Assembly (NCBI GenBank): GCA_002309305.1
Contig: DBWR01000049.1
Coordinates: 30,763 to 80,817, forward strand
Length of the DNA: 50,055 bases
Direction: 5' to 3'
Source: Treponema sp. UBA1233
GTDB lineage: Bacteria; Spirochaetota; Spirochaetia; Treponematales; Treponemataceae
Position 1 is the stretch's first letter. Each line of letters opens with the position of its first letter. The translations under genes and the position numbers were made by a program. This document shows, one piece after another, positions 1-8,264 of the stretch. Under the pieces are notes generated by a model, which was not told where the DNA came from, ran no database searches, and was given only the letters and a program-made list of their open reading frames with translations.

Positions 1-37
1 TACAAACAGCAGCACCAATGTAACCCAAAATATCCAT
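1..37 (-). CDS. atpK: V-type ATP synthase subunit K (proteolipid), 5' end only
   Basis: Only the first 12 codons are inside the window, reading MDILGYIGAAVC, which fits the start of the first membrane helix of a V-ATPase proteolipid (the c-ring subunit that carries ions through the membrane). An AAGGAG ribosome-binding site lies 7-12 bases upstream of the ATG, and the gene starts 30 bp after the stop of subunit I. The call rests mainly on position, because K follows I in spirochaetal V-ATPase operons. The ion-binding glutamate and the ring-type (Na+ or H+) cannot be seen here. Confidence 0.7.
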   Translation of the reverse strand, partial: MDILGYIGAAVC

Positions 38-67
38 AATAATACTCCTTTAACCCTTTTTCCAGGT

Positions 68-2086
68 TTATTTATTTAAGTCTTTATCAGCGAAAGGCCG
101 ATATTTTACGCCGCTCCAGCTCATTCCAACGTGCGTACAGAACTCAAGCGTGTTCAAACGAACGCCGTGAACGATTACTGAAAGAACGTTCAAAATCATA
201 TTTAATCCATGTCCGAATACCAGCAGGATTACCGCCAGGAAGAACAGTATTGCATGACCAAGAATTGGACCGGCAAGAGTGTTTACCGTACTTGAAATTG
301 CAGCACCTGCAAGTCCAACAGCCCACAATCGGATGTAAGAAACTATATCAGAGAATACGTTCACGACACCCAACAGTACGGAAATGATGTTCTTGCAGCT
401 TTCAAGGATTGATTTTCCGACGCTGCCCTCATAGTTTGCAAAAATAAAGCTCATTGCAAAACCGATGGCGATAAGCGATACGGCAATCTTTCCTACAGGA
501 ACAGAACCGATATTTCCGAGCATCTGGAATACCTTATCATTGACAACCATTGACAAAACAATCCAGAACATACCAATGAGCTGCAGAAGCGAACCGAGAT
601 CTCCCAGAACCTTAAGTCCTTTTCCTTCCTTAACATTTCTAACCGCCGCCTTAATATGGGCAACAGAAAGCTGTATTAGAGCCAGGGAGAAACAGAATAT
701 CTGAATATTCTGATCTTTTGTCAGACCTATTGACGGATCAGAAATCCACGGAACATTCCACAACTTGTCTTCATAGGCATTAGAAATTACCGGTATGGAA
801 AGGTTTTTAAGCCAATCCGGCAATTTGTCCATAGGGATTCCAAACCATGTACAGGTTACAGCTCCCCATACAACAGTGGCAAGGGATACAAGAAGAATCA
901 GTCCGAATACCGGAGAAACCTTCTTTTTTGACACCTTTGACTTGAGCATCATCAGCAGCATTACAGCTGTAACAAGAAGCCCATATCCACCGTCTCCAAA
1001 AATCATTGCAAAGAAGATTGTAAAGAACATCAGGAACCAGCCAGAAATGTCAAATTCATGATATCCCGGCACGGTACCCAAAAAGTCTGTAAGAGGATAA
1101 ATCATGCTCACAAACTTATTGTTCTGAAGCTTTGTCGGAACAGGATCATCATCAGCAGGATCTGATGAAGCAAAGGCCCATTCGTTTCTCTTACATTCTA
1201 TGGCAAAATCCTCCATGGAATCTTCCGGCACATAACCGGTAAGCCATGCAAGTTTTGCATCCTTTTGCTTTTCTTCCTCCTCTATAGCGGCCAGAGCCTG
1301 TTCTACGGTTTCCATTTCGGTGGTCTTTGAAGGGTCTTCAGAAACTCCTTCCCTTTCCATTCCGCTGAAAACCGTCTCAAACTCAATGTCGCTTGCAAGT
1401 TTCTGCCTGAATTCGTCAATTGAATCGCGGTATTTCTTGCTGTCAAGGAGTGTAAGCTCAATTTGGGAAATCTCATCGTCAGCGGCCTTGTTTTCCGCAA
1501 GCAGCTGGTCGGTTGACTTGTCCGGCATAGGAACTGAAAATGCCTCAGGCGGGAAATCTTCAGGACGGTCCAGAACTTCCCCATCGGAAAGCAGGAGGAA
1601 ACGTGCGATTTTTCCCACGGAATTAACCATGAGGGTACGTGTCTTGTCTCCAATCAGGCTGTACTTGTCCACAGGGATTTCGTACATGTACATGAAGATG
1701 CCTTTTTCGGCAAGGTTCACAAAGTCCTGCGGATCCACACTTCCCCATTTGTTAAGGCGCTCAAGTTCCTGATTGTTCTGCCTCAAGACTTCCAGCAATG
1801 CCTTTTTTCTTTCACCAAGGGCAACAATTTCCTTTGCCTTGACTTCCGCTTCGTTTCCAGAAAGATCAACTCCATCCTTCATGTGTTTTTTCGGAAGCTT
1901 TATCTCATCCAGAATGGATATTGCCTTGTCTGCATTTGCGCTCGCTTCTTTGTATGCAGCCAAAACAGGTCCCTTTCCCTCCACTTCTTCAAGATGGATC
2001 AATCCTATCCTGCGGAGTTTTCTGAGGGACTCCTTGCGTTCAGAGTTCAGGACAACTACGGAGACTTTCTTCATAGGTACAATCAT
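68..2086 (-). CDS. atpI: V-type ATP synthase subunit I (membrane a-type subunit)
   Basis: This 672-residue protein is the stator subunit that forms the ion half-channels against the K ring and links the membrane sector to the peripheral stalk. Residues 1 to about 330 are hydrophilic with coiled-coil-like stretches (the cytoplasmic arm). From about residue 345 to the end there are roughly seven hydrophobic helices. The helix SYIRLWAVGLAGAA contains the arginine (about R586) that is essential in this family, and a later helix carries the family-typical HGVRLNTLEF. The ATG overlaps the stop of the subunit D gene as ATGA, and an AAGGAGG lies 7 bases before it inside that gene, so translation is probably coupled. 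The length is normal for the family. Confidence 0.95.
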   Translation of the reverse strand: MIVPMKKVSVVVLNSERKESLRKLRRIGLIHLEEVEGKGPVLAAYKEASANADKAISILDEIKLPKKHMKDGVDLSGNEAEVKAKEIVALGERKKALLEVLRQNNQELERLNKWGSVDPQDFVNLAEKGIFMYMYEIPVDKYSLIGDKTRTLMVNSVGKIARFLLLSDGEVLDRPEDFPPEAFSVPMPDKSTDQLLAENKAADDEISQIELTLLDSKKYRDSIDEFRQKLASDIEFETVFSGMEREGVSEDPSKTTEMETVEQALAAIEEEEKQKDAKLAWLTGYVPEDSMEDFAIECKRNEWAFASSDPADDDPVPTKLQNNKFVSMIYPLTDFLGTVPGYHEFDISGWFLMFFTIFFAMIFGDGGYGLLVTAVMLLMMLKSKVSKKKVSPVFGLILLVSLATVVWGAVTCTWFGIPMDKLPDWLKNLSIPVISNAYEDKLWNVPWISDPSIGLTKDQNIQIFCFSLALIQLSVAHIKAAVRNVKEGKGLKVLGDLGSLLQLIGMFWIVLSMVVNDKVFQMLGNIGSVPVGKIAVSLIAIGFAMSFIFANYEGSVGKSILESCKNIISVLLGVVNVFSDIVSYIRLWAVGLAGAAISSTVNTLAGPILGHAILFFLAVILLVFGHGLNMILNVLSVIVHGVRLNTLEFCTHVGMSWSGVKYRPFADKDLNK

Positions 2087-2760
2087 TTTTTAGCCTCCTT
2101 TTTTGCCCTGACAGTTCGCGTACGGGATGCTTCATGCTCGGCGGCACTTTCGTTTGCGGCATCCACTGCAGACTGCAGCTTTTTCTTTGATATCTTGCTT
2201 CTTACAACGGCAGCGACCTGCTCGTCACCAAGGAAAATACCGATTTTCTTGATGTTCGCCTTTGTCTCGGGGATCTTTACCTTTTCAAAAAGGTTCACCC
2301 TCTGGCTTGTGGTGCGGAGTTCCTGGGTCAAAAGCCTTACCTGCTCTTCCAGAACCTCTGCCTCCAAATCAAGCTCCAGCTCGCGTTCCATGCGGTCTGC
2401 GGCCATATCGATCCAAAGCGGTGTTGAGTACAAATCATAGTCGCCACGTCCAAAATCAGCGCCTTCATATACAGGAATCTTTACACCGGCTATATTGCTC
2501 CAACCCCTCTTGATGTTCCTTACGGTTACCATTTCGGGCTTAAAGACCTCTCTTTCACCAAAGACGGAAATCCATTTTTCAAAGTCTTCTTCCAGAGCCT
2601 TTTTCTCTGCACGAACGGCCTTGCATTTCTCGTCTATAGTGCGGATTTCTGACTGAAGCTGCTGTTTTTTAAGCGTAAGTGTAGGAAGATAACGCTGAAA
2701 CATTTTCAACGCGTCTTTCTGTGCCTTAAGCTCATTTTTCGTCAGCTTTAACTTTGCCAT
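2083..2760 (-). CDS. atpD: V-type ATP synthase subunit D (central stalk)
   Basis: This 225-residue protein is the central rotor shaft of the V1 sector, the functional counterpart of F-ATPase gamma. It begins with the family-typical KLKLTKNELKAQKD helix and continues as a long alpha-helical protein with an N-terminal and a C-terminal coiled-coil arm, ending in a Lys-rich tail. It lies 11 bp after subunit B and overlaps subunit I by 4 bp. No separate F subunit gene, the usual rotor partner of D, is visible in this operon. Confidence 0.93.
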   Translation of the reverse strand: MAKLKLTKNELKAQKDALKMFQRYLPTLTLKKQQLQSEIRTIDEKCKAVRAEKKALEEDFEKWISVFGEREVFKPEMVTVRNIKRGWSNIAGVKIPVYEGADFGRGDYDLYSTPLWIDMAADRMERELELDLEAEVLEEQVRLLTQELRTTSQRVNLFEKVKIPETKANIKKIGIFLGDEQVAAVVRSKISKKKLQSAVDAANESAAEHEASRTRTVRAKKEAKK

Positions 2761-2771
2761 TCAGTATCCTC

Positions 2772-4064
2772 TTATTTTGGCCAGAACTGTTCAATCAGTT
2801 CAGTTTTAAGACCAGTTTCCTCTTTTTCAAAACAGTCGGCAAGAATCTTCCAGCCGTTGTCCAAAGCATCTTCAAGCGGAATGTTTACACTCAAGTCCAT
2901 CATGTTTGATTCAAACAGTGCGCCGTATTTCAGGAGCTTTCCGTCCCATGCAGACATGTTGAAACCCATGGACTTCTTTTCCAGGGTATCGCGGTACTGT
3001 GCATAAAGACGAATCATACCGTCCATAAGTGCGCGGTGGTCTTTTCGTGTCTTTGAGTTAACCTGCTGCTTAAGACGTGAAAGTGAACCGAACGGCTCGA
3101 TGTGACCGCCCTTGAGGTAGAACTGTCCCTCTGTGATGTATCCTGTGTTGTCCGGAACCGGGTGTGTAACGTCATCACCAGGCATTGTTGTAACTGCCAG
3201 AATCGTTACGGAACCAGACTCTGCAAAGTCAACTGCCTTTTCGTAGCGGCTTGCAAGCTGTGAATAGAGGTCTCCCGGATAACCGCGGTTTGAAGGAACC
3301 TGTTCCTGCGTGATGGCGATTTCCTTCATGGAGTCGGCAAAGTTGGTCATGTCCGTAAGAAGAACAAGAACGTCCTTTCCCTGAATTGCAAACTGTTCGG
3401 CAACTGCAAGAGACAGATCCGGAATCTTCATACATTCTACAGTCGGGTCTGATGCAGTGTGGATGAACATTACAGTCTTGCTGAGGGCTCCACCTTCTTC
3501 AAGCGTATTCTTGAAATAAAGGTAGTCATCGTATTTGAGACCCATACCACCAAGGACGATTACGTCAACTTCCGCCTGCATGGCTATACGTGCAAGCAGC
3601 TGGTTGTATGGTTCACCTGAGATTGAGAATATAGGCAGCTTCTGAGAAACGACAAGTGTGTTGAAGATGTCGATCATCGGAATACCAGTGCGGATCATGC
3701 GGTTTGGCGTGATGCGCTTTGACGGGTTAACTGAAGGTCCACCGATTTCCACCAGATTGTCAACAAGTGCTGGTCCATGGTCACGCGGCTCTGCTGAACC
3801 GTTAAAGATGCGTCCGAGCAAGTCCTCGCTGAACGAAACCTTCATCTCATGTCCCAAAAAGCGGATCTGGTCATTTGTTGAAACACCGCGTCCACCCGCA
3901 AATACCTGGAGTGAAATGAGGTCTCCGTCAATTTTATTTACCTCGGCAAGGGATTTCCCGAACCTTGTGGTGATTTCTGCCAGCTCGTTGAGTTTTACAC
4001 CCTTTGCCCTAACGGTTATAACGCTACCGTTAATGCTTTCGATTTTGCTGTATACCTTGTTCAT
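2772..4064 (-). CDS. atpB: V-type ATP synthase subunit B (non-catalytic nucleotide-binding)
   Basis: This 430-residue protein alternates with subunit A in the A3B3 head. It has the beta-barrel N-terminus, the RecA-like core and the C-terminal helical domain. In place of a Walker A loop it has SGEPYNQL (residues 149-156), the substitution expected of the non-catalytic B subunit, so it is not a second catalytic subunit. The motif VTHPVPDNTGYITEGQ is typical of B. Its ATG shares a base with the A stop codon (TAATG), so the two head subunits are probably translated in a coupled fashion. Confidence 0.96.
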   Translation of the reverse strand: MNKVYSKIESINGSVITVRAKGVKLNELAEITTRFGKSLAEVNKIDGDLISLQVFAGGRGVSTNDQIRFLGHEMKVSFSEDLLGRIFNGSAEPRDHGPALVDNLVEIGGPSVNPSKRITPNRMIRTGIPMIDIFNTLVVSQKLPIFSISGEPYNQLLARIAMQAEVDVIVLGGMGLKYDDYLYFKNTLEEGGALSKTVMFIHTASDPTVECMKIPDLSLAVAEQFAIQGKDVLVLLTDMTNFADSMKEIAITQEQVPSNRGYPGDLYSQLASRYEKAVDFAESGSVTILAVTTMPGDDVTHPVPDNTGYITEGQFYLKGGHIEPFGSLSRLKQQVNSKTRKDHRALMDGMIRLYAQYRDTLEKKSMGFNMSAWDGKLLKYGALFESNMMDLSVNIPLEDALDNGWKILADCFEKEETGLKTELIEQFWPK

Positions 4065-5833
4065 TACTCACCGTCCTTGACAAGCTCTTTAACCTCGTCG
4101 GTCAGCTGTGCGTTTTTTTCTTCAAGCAGGGCATTGATTTTCTTTTCCTGCGCCTTGAATTCGGAACTCTCATACTTTGAATAGTTCATGTCGATGAAGT
4201 TCTGCCTGAGGTTGTTGAAGAATACACGGGCATCGTCCTTTTCCTCAAATCCAAAGTTGGAACCAAGGACTTTAAGGATTTTCTTGAATACATAGCGCTG
4301 CCTTTCAGGTGGAGTGGCACCCTCGGTCTCATCAAAGCTGTCCTGCTGCATGTAAACGGCATCCAGGAATTCGCTCTTAAGATATACGACGAAGTCATCA
4401 AGTGAAGTACCTTCTTCACCGACAACCTTCATCATCTGGTTGACCTCGGAACCCCTTCTGTAAGTGGCGCGGGCAAACTCAACCCATGACGGAGTGATTA
4501 CTGAATGATACTTTGACCATGAATCAAGCGGGTCGATTGCAGGATAACGGCGTGCATCGGAGCGTTCGCGTGAAAGACCGTGGAATGCACCGACAACCTT
4601 AAGAGTAGCCTGGGTAACAGGTTCCTCAAAGTTACCGCCTGCTGGAGATACCGTACCACCGATTGTAACAGAACCAGTCTCGCCAGTCCTAAGCTTTACA
4701 ATACCGGCACGTTCATAGAATGAAGCGATTGTTGATTCAAGATATGCTGGGAATGCCTCTTCTCCAGGAATCTCTTCCAGACGGCCTGACATTTCGCGCA
4801 TGGCCTGTGCCCAACGTGATGTTGAGTCTGCAAGAAGAAGAACATGAAGTCCCATCTGGCGGTAGTATTCTGCAAGTGTAACACCAGTGTAAACAGATGC
4901 CTCGCGGGATGCAACCGGCATTGAAGACGTGTTACAGATGATGATGGTTCTTTCCATGAGTGAGCGTCCGGTACGCGGATCTTTGAGCTCAGGGAATTCT
5001 GTAAGAGTTTCTACAACTTCACCCGCACGTTCACCACAGGCTGCGATGATAACGATGTCAACGTCAGCGTTGCGGCTTGTCGTGTGCTGGAGAACCGTCT
5101 TACCTGCACCGAATGGTCCTGGAATACAATATGTACCACCACGGGCTACAGGGAAGAATGTATCAATAAGCCTAACCTTTGTTACCATTGGATCAACAGG
5201 ATTAAGGCGCTCAGCATAGCAGTTTACGGCACGCTTTACCGGCCACTTGAAGCTCATGCAGATGTTGACGCTCTTTCCCTTTTCGTCAGTAAGGGTGGCG
5301 ATTGTATCATGAATCTTATATTTTCCAGCCTTTGCAACAGACTTTACCTTGTATGTACCCAGGAAGCTGTATGGCACCTGAATCCTGTGAGTAAACGGTC
5401 CCTCAGGAACAGTACCAACGGAATCACCCGCCTGAACCTTGTCTCCCACCTCTGCGGTTGGAGTGAAGTCCCACTTCTTGTTTTCATCCAGAGCCGGAAG
5501 ATAAACGCCACGCTCCAGGAAGTTGCCTGAATGTTCGGCCAAAAGTGGAAGCGGATTTTGAAGTCCGTCGTAAACCTGTCCAAGAAGGCCAGGTCCTACT
5601 TCTACGCTCAGAAGGTCTCCAGTAAATTCAACCGTACAGTCAGTTGAAATACCCTTTGTCATTTCGTAAATCTGCATTTGTGCAGTGTTGCCGCGAACAC
5701 GGATAACCTCACCCTTAAGGCTTTTTCCTTCGACTTTAACGTAACCTACTTCATTTAGAGAAACATTTCCGTTAAATTCTACAGAAACAAGGTTTCCGTT
5801 GACAGCAACTACTTTGCCTTTTGTATCAGTCAT
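4064..5833 (-). CDS. atpA: V-type ATP synthase subunit A (catalytic)
   Basis: This 589-residue catalytic subunit hydrolyses or makes ATP at the A/B interface. Visible features are an N-terminal beta-barrel, the A-specific non-homologous insert (about residues 110-190), the Walker A loop GPFGAGKT (239-246, with K245), the GERAGEV segment that carries the catalytic glutamate, and the LLADSTSRWAQAMRE motif. The length matches the family. The ATG overlaps the stop of the preceding DUF2764 gene as ATGA. The subunit type (A with its insert, B without P-loop) identifies this as a V/A-type ATPase and not an F-type. Confidence 0.97.
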   Translation of the reverse strand: MTDTKGKVVAVNGNLVSVEFNGNVSLNEVGYVKVEGKSLKGEVIRVRGNTAQMQIYEMTKGISTDCTVEFTGDLLSVEVGPGLLGQVYDGLQNPLPLLAEHSGNFLERGVYLPALDENKKWDFTPTAEVGDKVQAGDSVGTVPEGPFTHRIQVPYSFLGTYKVKSVAKAGKYKIHDTIATLTDEKGKSVNICMSFKWPVKRAVNCYAERLNPVDPMVTKVRLIDTFFPVARGGTYCIPGPFGAGKTVLQHTTSRNADVDIVIIAACGERAGEVVETLTEFPELKDPRTGRSLMERTIIICNTSSMPVASREASVYTGVTLAEYYRQMGLHVLLLADSTSRWAQAMREMSGRLEEIPGEEAFPAYLESTIASFYERAGIVKLRTGETGSVTIGGTVSPAGGNFEEPVTQATLKVVGAFHGLSRERSDARRYPAIDPLDSWSKYHSVITPSWVEFARATYRRGSEVNQMMKVVGEEGTSLDDFVVYLKSEFLDAVYMQQDSFDETEGATPPERQRYVFKKILKVLGSNFGFEEKDDARVFFNNLRQNFIDMNYSKYESSEFKAQEKKINALLEEKNAQLTDEVKELVKDGE

Positions 5834-6378
5834 TTCTTTTCTCCAAGAATCTCATCGTAAATTTTATGGTAAGAAGCCAAACCATCATCCCGGTTGAATT
5901 TCCTCATCCGCTCTGCAAGCATAAGCCTGAGTCCGTAATTGTACACGGCGTCCACGGAAAAAATGTCAAGCGGGGCTATTTTATCCAGCACTCCCATCCT
6001 GTATTCATTCAGGAACTGTTCTGCGGAAAGCGGACTGTCCATTCCGGTTGCAGTTCTGGCAGCCTGAATCACTTCTCCATCTGTCGTAATCGGAACATCC
6101 TTAGATTCCTTTTTCATGCGCTGTGCACGGATCTGTGCAAGGGCAAAACGAAGGTTTCTTTCCTTGAGGTACCATTCGTCAAGGAATGCGGAACCTGTTG
6201 GGACATTTTCCTTTGGAGGTTCAAGTGACAGATTCATGACAGTCTCGCAATCCCTCTTGTTCATAAAGCGCGAACACAATTCCTTGAAGGCGTCTGTGCT
6301 CATGGGAAGCTTTGCAGAGTTTTCGCTGTCTGTAGAGAATGCCGGAAGCTGCGAAACTAAATAATAGAGATGTTCCAC
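5830..6378 (-). CDS. DUF2764 family protein of spirochaetal V-ATPase operon
   Basis: This 182-residue, mainly helical protein has no membrane segment and no signal peptide. I recognise it by position and general look: spirochaetal V-ATPase operons (Borrelia, T. pallidum) carry a DUF2764 gene between subunits E and A. The start is GTG, overlapping the stop of subunit E by one base (TAGTG), with AAGGA about 9 bases upstream. The N-terminus YYLVSQLPAF and the central segment NEYRMGVLDKIAPLDIF are its most distinctive parts. Inference: because no subunit C gene is present, this protein may be the functional equivalent of C (the socket for the rotor on the K ring). That is not proven by the sequence. 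Confidence 0.75.
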   Translation of the reverse strand: MEHLYYLVSQLPAFSTDSENSAKLPMSTDAFKELCSRFMNKRDCETVMNLSLEPPKENVPTGSAFLDEWYLKERNLRFALAQIRAQRMKKESKDVPITTDGEVIQAARTATGMDSPLSAEQFLNEYRMGVLDKIAPLDIFSVDAVYNYGLRLMLAERMRKFNRDDGLASYHKIYDEILGEKK

Positions 6379-7103
6379 TATTTTGTTCCTTTTGCAGCAC
6401 CAGATTTTGCTGTTGCCGTCTTTTTGGCAGCCGGTTTTCTAGCGGGAGCTTTCTTTTCCGGTTCAGCTGATGTGCTTTCTTCCGGAGCAAGTCCTGCGGC
6501 GGCCCTTTTCATAAGTTCCGTTGTGCGCGGATTCAAGTATGAACTGAACAGGCCTGCAACTTCTTCTGCACTAAAGTCATAGAATGCACTTCCGTCCTTT
6601 GCACCGATTCTGAAACCGGAAGACAAAGAATCATCAGCCTTGATTTCCATACCCTTTGAAATCTGTGCCTTGAGTGATGCCTTGAATGCAGTTTCCAGAG
6701 TCTTTAAATCCTTTGCCGGAAGCAAAACTGTAAGGTCATTGACAGAAGGTTGTGAAGCCCATGCCTTTACCGTTTCAGGAACAAGCTTCTTGAGCATGTC
6801 CTTGTCGAAAGCCTTTGCACTCTCTGAAGAAACAAGTGCGGAAAGCTCACGGTTGATTCCGTCACGGAAAGAAATGAGCAGGTTGCGACCCGCCTGAGCA
6901 ATTGCATCTTCGCTGGCCTTTTCCATGCGCTGTGTTTCGGCACGGGCGTTTTTAACTATACCTTCCGCCTTTTCTTCTGCATCCTTGATTATGGAAGCGG
7001 CCTTTTTCTGTGCTTCGGAAATAATCTCCTGAGCTTCTGATTCTGCACTGGCCACACCGTCTCTTTTGATTTTGTCAATCAGCTCCTGTAACTGGACGTC
7101 CAT
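6378..7103 (-). CDS. atpE: V-type ATP synthase subunit E (peripheral stalk) with basic C-terminal tail
   Basis: This 241-residue peripheral-stalk subunit has a long N-terminal helix rich in Ala/Glu/Lys (residues 1-75), a globular C-terminal domain, and from about residue 204 a low-complexity tail rich in Lys, Ala and Pro (KKAPARKPAAKKTATAKSG). The ATG at 7103 has a GAGAGG upstream. A longer reading to 7196 would run into galM and has no support. It is the first gene of the V-ATPase operon. The family normally ends with the globular domain, so the tail is an unusual addition. Confidence 0.88.
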   Translation of the reverse strand: MDVQLQELIDKIKRDGVASAESEAQEIISEAQKKAASIIKDAEEKAEGIVKNARAETQRMEKASEDAIAQAGRNLLISFRDGINRELSALVSSESAKAFDKDMLKKLVPETVKAWASQPSVNDLTVLLPAKDLKTLETAFKASLKAQISKGMEIKADDSLSSGFRIGAKDGSAFYDFSAEEVAGLFSSYLNPRTTELMKRAAAGLAPEESTSAEPEKKAPARKPAAKKTATAKSGAAKGTK

Positions 7104-7125
7104 CGTAACCTCTCTATAGTTATAA

Positions 7126-7153
7126 TTTATAGTTGAACCCCTGCATGAAACAA
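7126..7153 (-). promoter_or_regulatory. Weak candidate promoter for the V-ATPase operon
   Basis: On the minus strand, TTGTTT (7148-7153) and TATAAA (7126-7131) are separated by 16 bp, upstream of subunit E. The match is modest and overlaps the hairpin at 7135-7159, so this is only a candidate. The operon could also be read from galM. Confidence 0.35.
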
Positions 7154-7159
7154 GGGTCC
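7135..7159. other. Hairpin between galM and V-ATPase operon
   Basis: Arms GAACCCCTG (7135-7143) and CAAGGGTCC (7151-7159) can form a 9-bp stem with two G-U pairs and a 7-base loop. No U-run follows in the minus-strand direction, so it is not a standard intrinsic terminator. It may be a weak terminator, an mRNA-processing site or chance. Confidence 0.35.
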
Positions 7160-7180
7160 ATAAATTTTCTTTACATACCG

Positions 7181-8230
7181 TTAAAATGAAAAGCAATACT
7201 GTGTCACGCGGTGATATTCTTCACCAGGGCGCAGTACCGTATTCGGGAATGAAGGCTCATTTGGAGCATTCGGGAAATCCTGAGTTTCAAGACACAGGGC
7301 TCCGTGCTTGTGATAGACAAAGCCGTTCTTACCCCTCTTGCCCTCGATATAGTTTCCTGTATAAAGCTGAACTCCCGGCTGGTCGGTCTTGACGCTCATT
7401 TTCCTTCCGCTTGCAGGATCCCTTACGTATCCGAGATCATAAAGCTTTCCGTCGGCCTTGTAGTCTGTCACGCAATAACAGTGGTCGTATCCCGGTGGGA
7501 CCTGGTCTATGTCTTTTCCGATGAGCTTTGGTTTTGTAAAATCGAATGGGGTACCCGCAACTGGAGTCTTCTTTCCGGTTGGAAGCGGATTGGTCTTTTC
7601 CGTCTCCAGTACAGAATCACAGTTGAGTACCAGTTCCTGATCGTAAACTGTTCCGCCGTTATATCCCTTGAGGTTGAAATATGCATGGTTTGTAAGGTTG
7701 ATTACTGTGGGCTTGTCTGTAGTGGCAAGATATTCAAGTGTAAGGACATTGTCTGAATTTAAGGTGATTATCTGCTTTACGTTGAGGTTTCCGGGGAATC
7801 CCTGCTCTCCATCCGGGCTCAACCTGCTGAACGAAAATCCTGTGCCGTATTTGGTCTCTACCTTCTCTGCCTTCCACACCTTTTTCTCCCAGCGGTCAAA
7901 ACCTCCGTGAAGAGTGCGGTTCTCATCATTTTCATCCAGCTTATACTTTTTTCCGTCAAGTTCAAAAGCGGCATTTCCAATACGGTTTGCATAGCGTCCG
8001 ATTCCAGTACCGAAACTGCAGTCATCCTGAACAAAACCGTCCAGGGTTGAAAAACCAAGCAGAACGTCCACAAAACGGCCGGATGCACACGGCAAAAGAA
8101 TACTTGTAAGGGTAGGTCCAAAGTCCGATACCGAAACAGACATATTACCGTTGGAAACAGTAAAAAGCTGAACCTTTTCACCGTCAGCCAACACACCGAA
8201 ATCATTGTTCTTTATTGTGAGATTTGACAT
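7181..8230 (-). CDS. galM: Aldose 1-epimerase (galactose mutarotase)
   Basis: This 349-residue cytoplasmic enzyme interconverts alpha and beta anomers of galactose or glucose, feeding the Leloir pathway. Family signatures are visible in order: NRIGNA, the TLHGG loop (H108), NLTNHAYFNL with the catalytic His (H182), and the C-terminal ALCLETQDFPNAPN with the catalytic Glu. It lies between the motility and V-ATPase operons in the same orientation, starting 20 bp after the last motility gene. No Shine-Dalgarno is present before the ATG. A well-formed promoter ends 6 bp upstream instead, so the mRNA may be leaderless. No other Leloir genes are nearby. Confidence 0.94.
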   Translation of the reverse strand: MSNLTIKNNDFGVLADGEKVQLFTVSNGNMSVSVSDFGPTLTSILLPCASGRFVDVLLGFSTLDGFVQDDCSFGTGIGRYANRIGNAAFELDGKKYKLDENDENRTLHGGFDRWEKKVWKAEKVETKYGTGFSFSRLSPDGEQGFPGNLNVKQIITLNSDNVLTLEYLATTDKPTVINLTNHAYFNLKGYNGGTVYDQELVLNCDSVLETEKTNPLPTGKKTPVAGTPFDFTKPKLIGKDIDQVPPGYDHCYCVTDYKADGKLYDLGYVRDPASGRKMSVKTDQPGVQLYTGNYIEGKRGKNGFVYHKHGALCLETQDFPNAPNEPSFPNTVLRPGEEYHRVTQYCFSF

Positions 8231-8236
8231 ACAGAT

Positions 8237-8264
8237 ATTATAACGTGTTTTTATGAAATTTCAA
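8237..8264 (-). promoter_or_regulatory. Sigma70-type promoter of galM, placed for a leaderless transcript
   Basis: On the minus strand, TTGAAA (8259-8264) and TATAAT (8237-8242) are 16 bp apart. The -35 box lies inside the 3' end of the upstream gene. Only six bases separate the -10 box from the galM ATG, so transcription would begin at or next to the start codon. Confidence 0.7.

Noticed and set aside
1883..2440. Long plus-strand open frames opposite V-ATPase genes (also 5084-5530, 3658-4080)
   Set aside because: Antisense shadows of strongly conserved genes, with Ser/Cys/Arg-rich composition, no family match and no ribosome sites.
7104..7196. Upstream extension of subunit E to 7196
   Set aside because: It would overlap the galM end, matches no subunit E N-terminus, and the ATG at 7103 has its own ribosome site.
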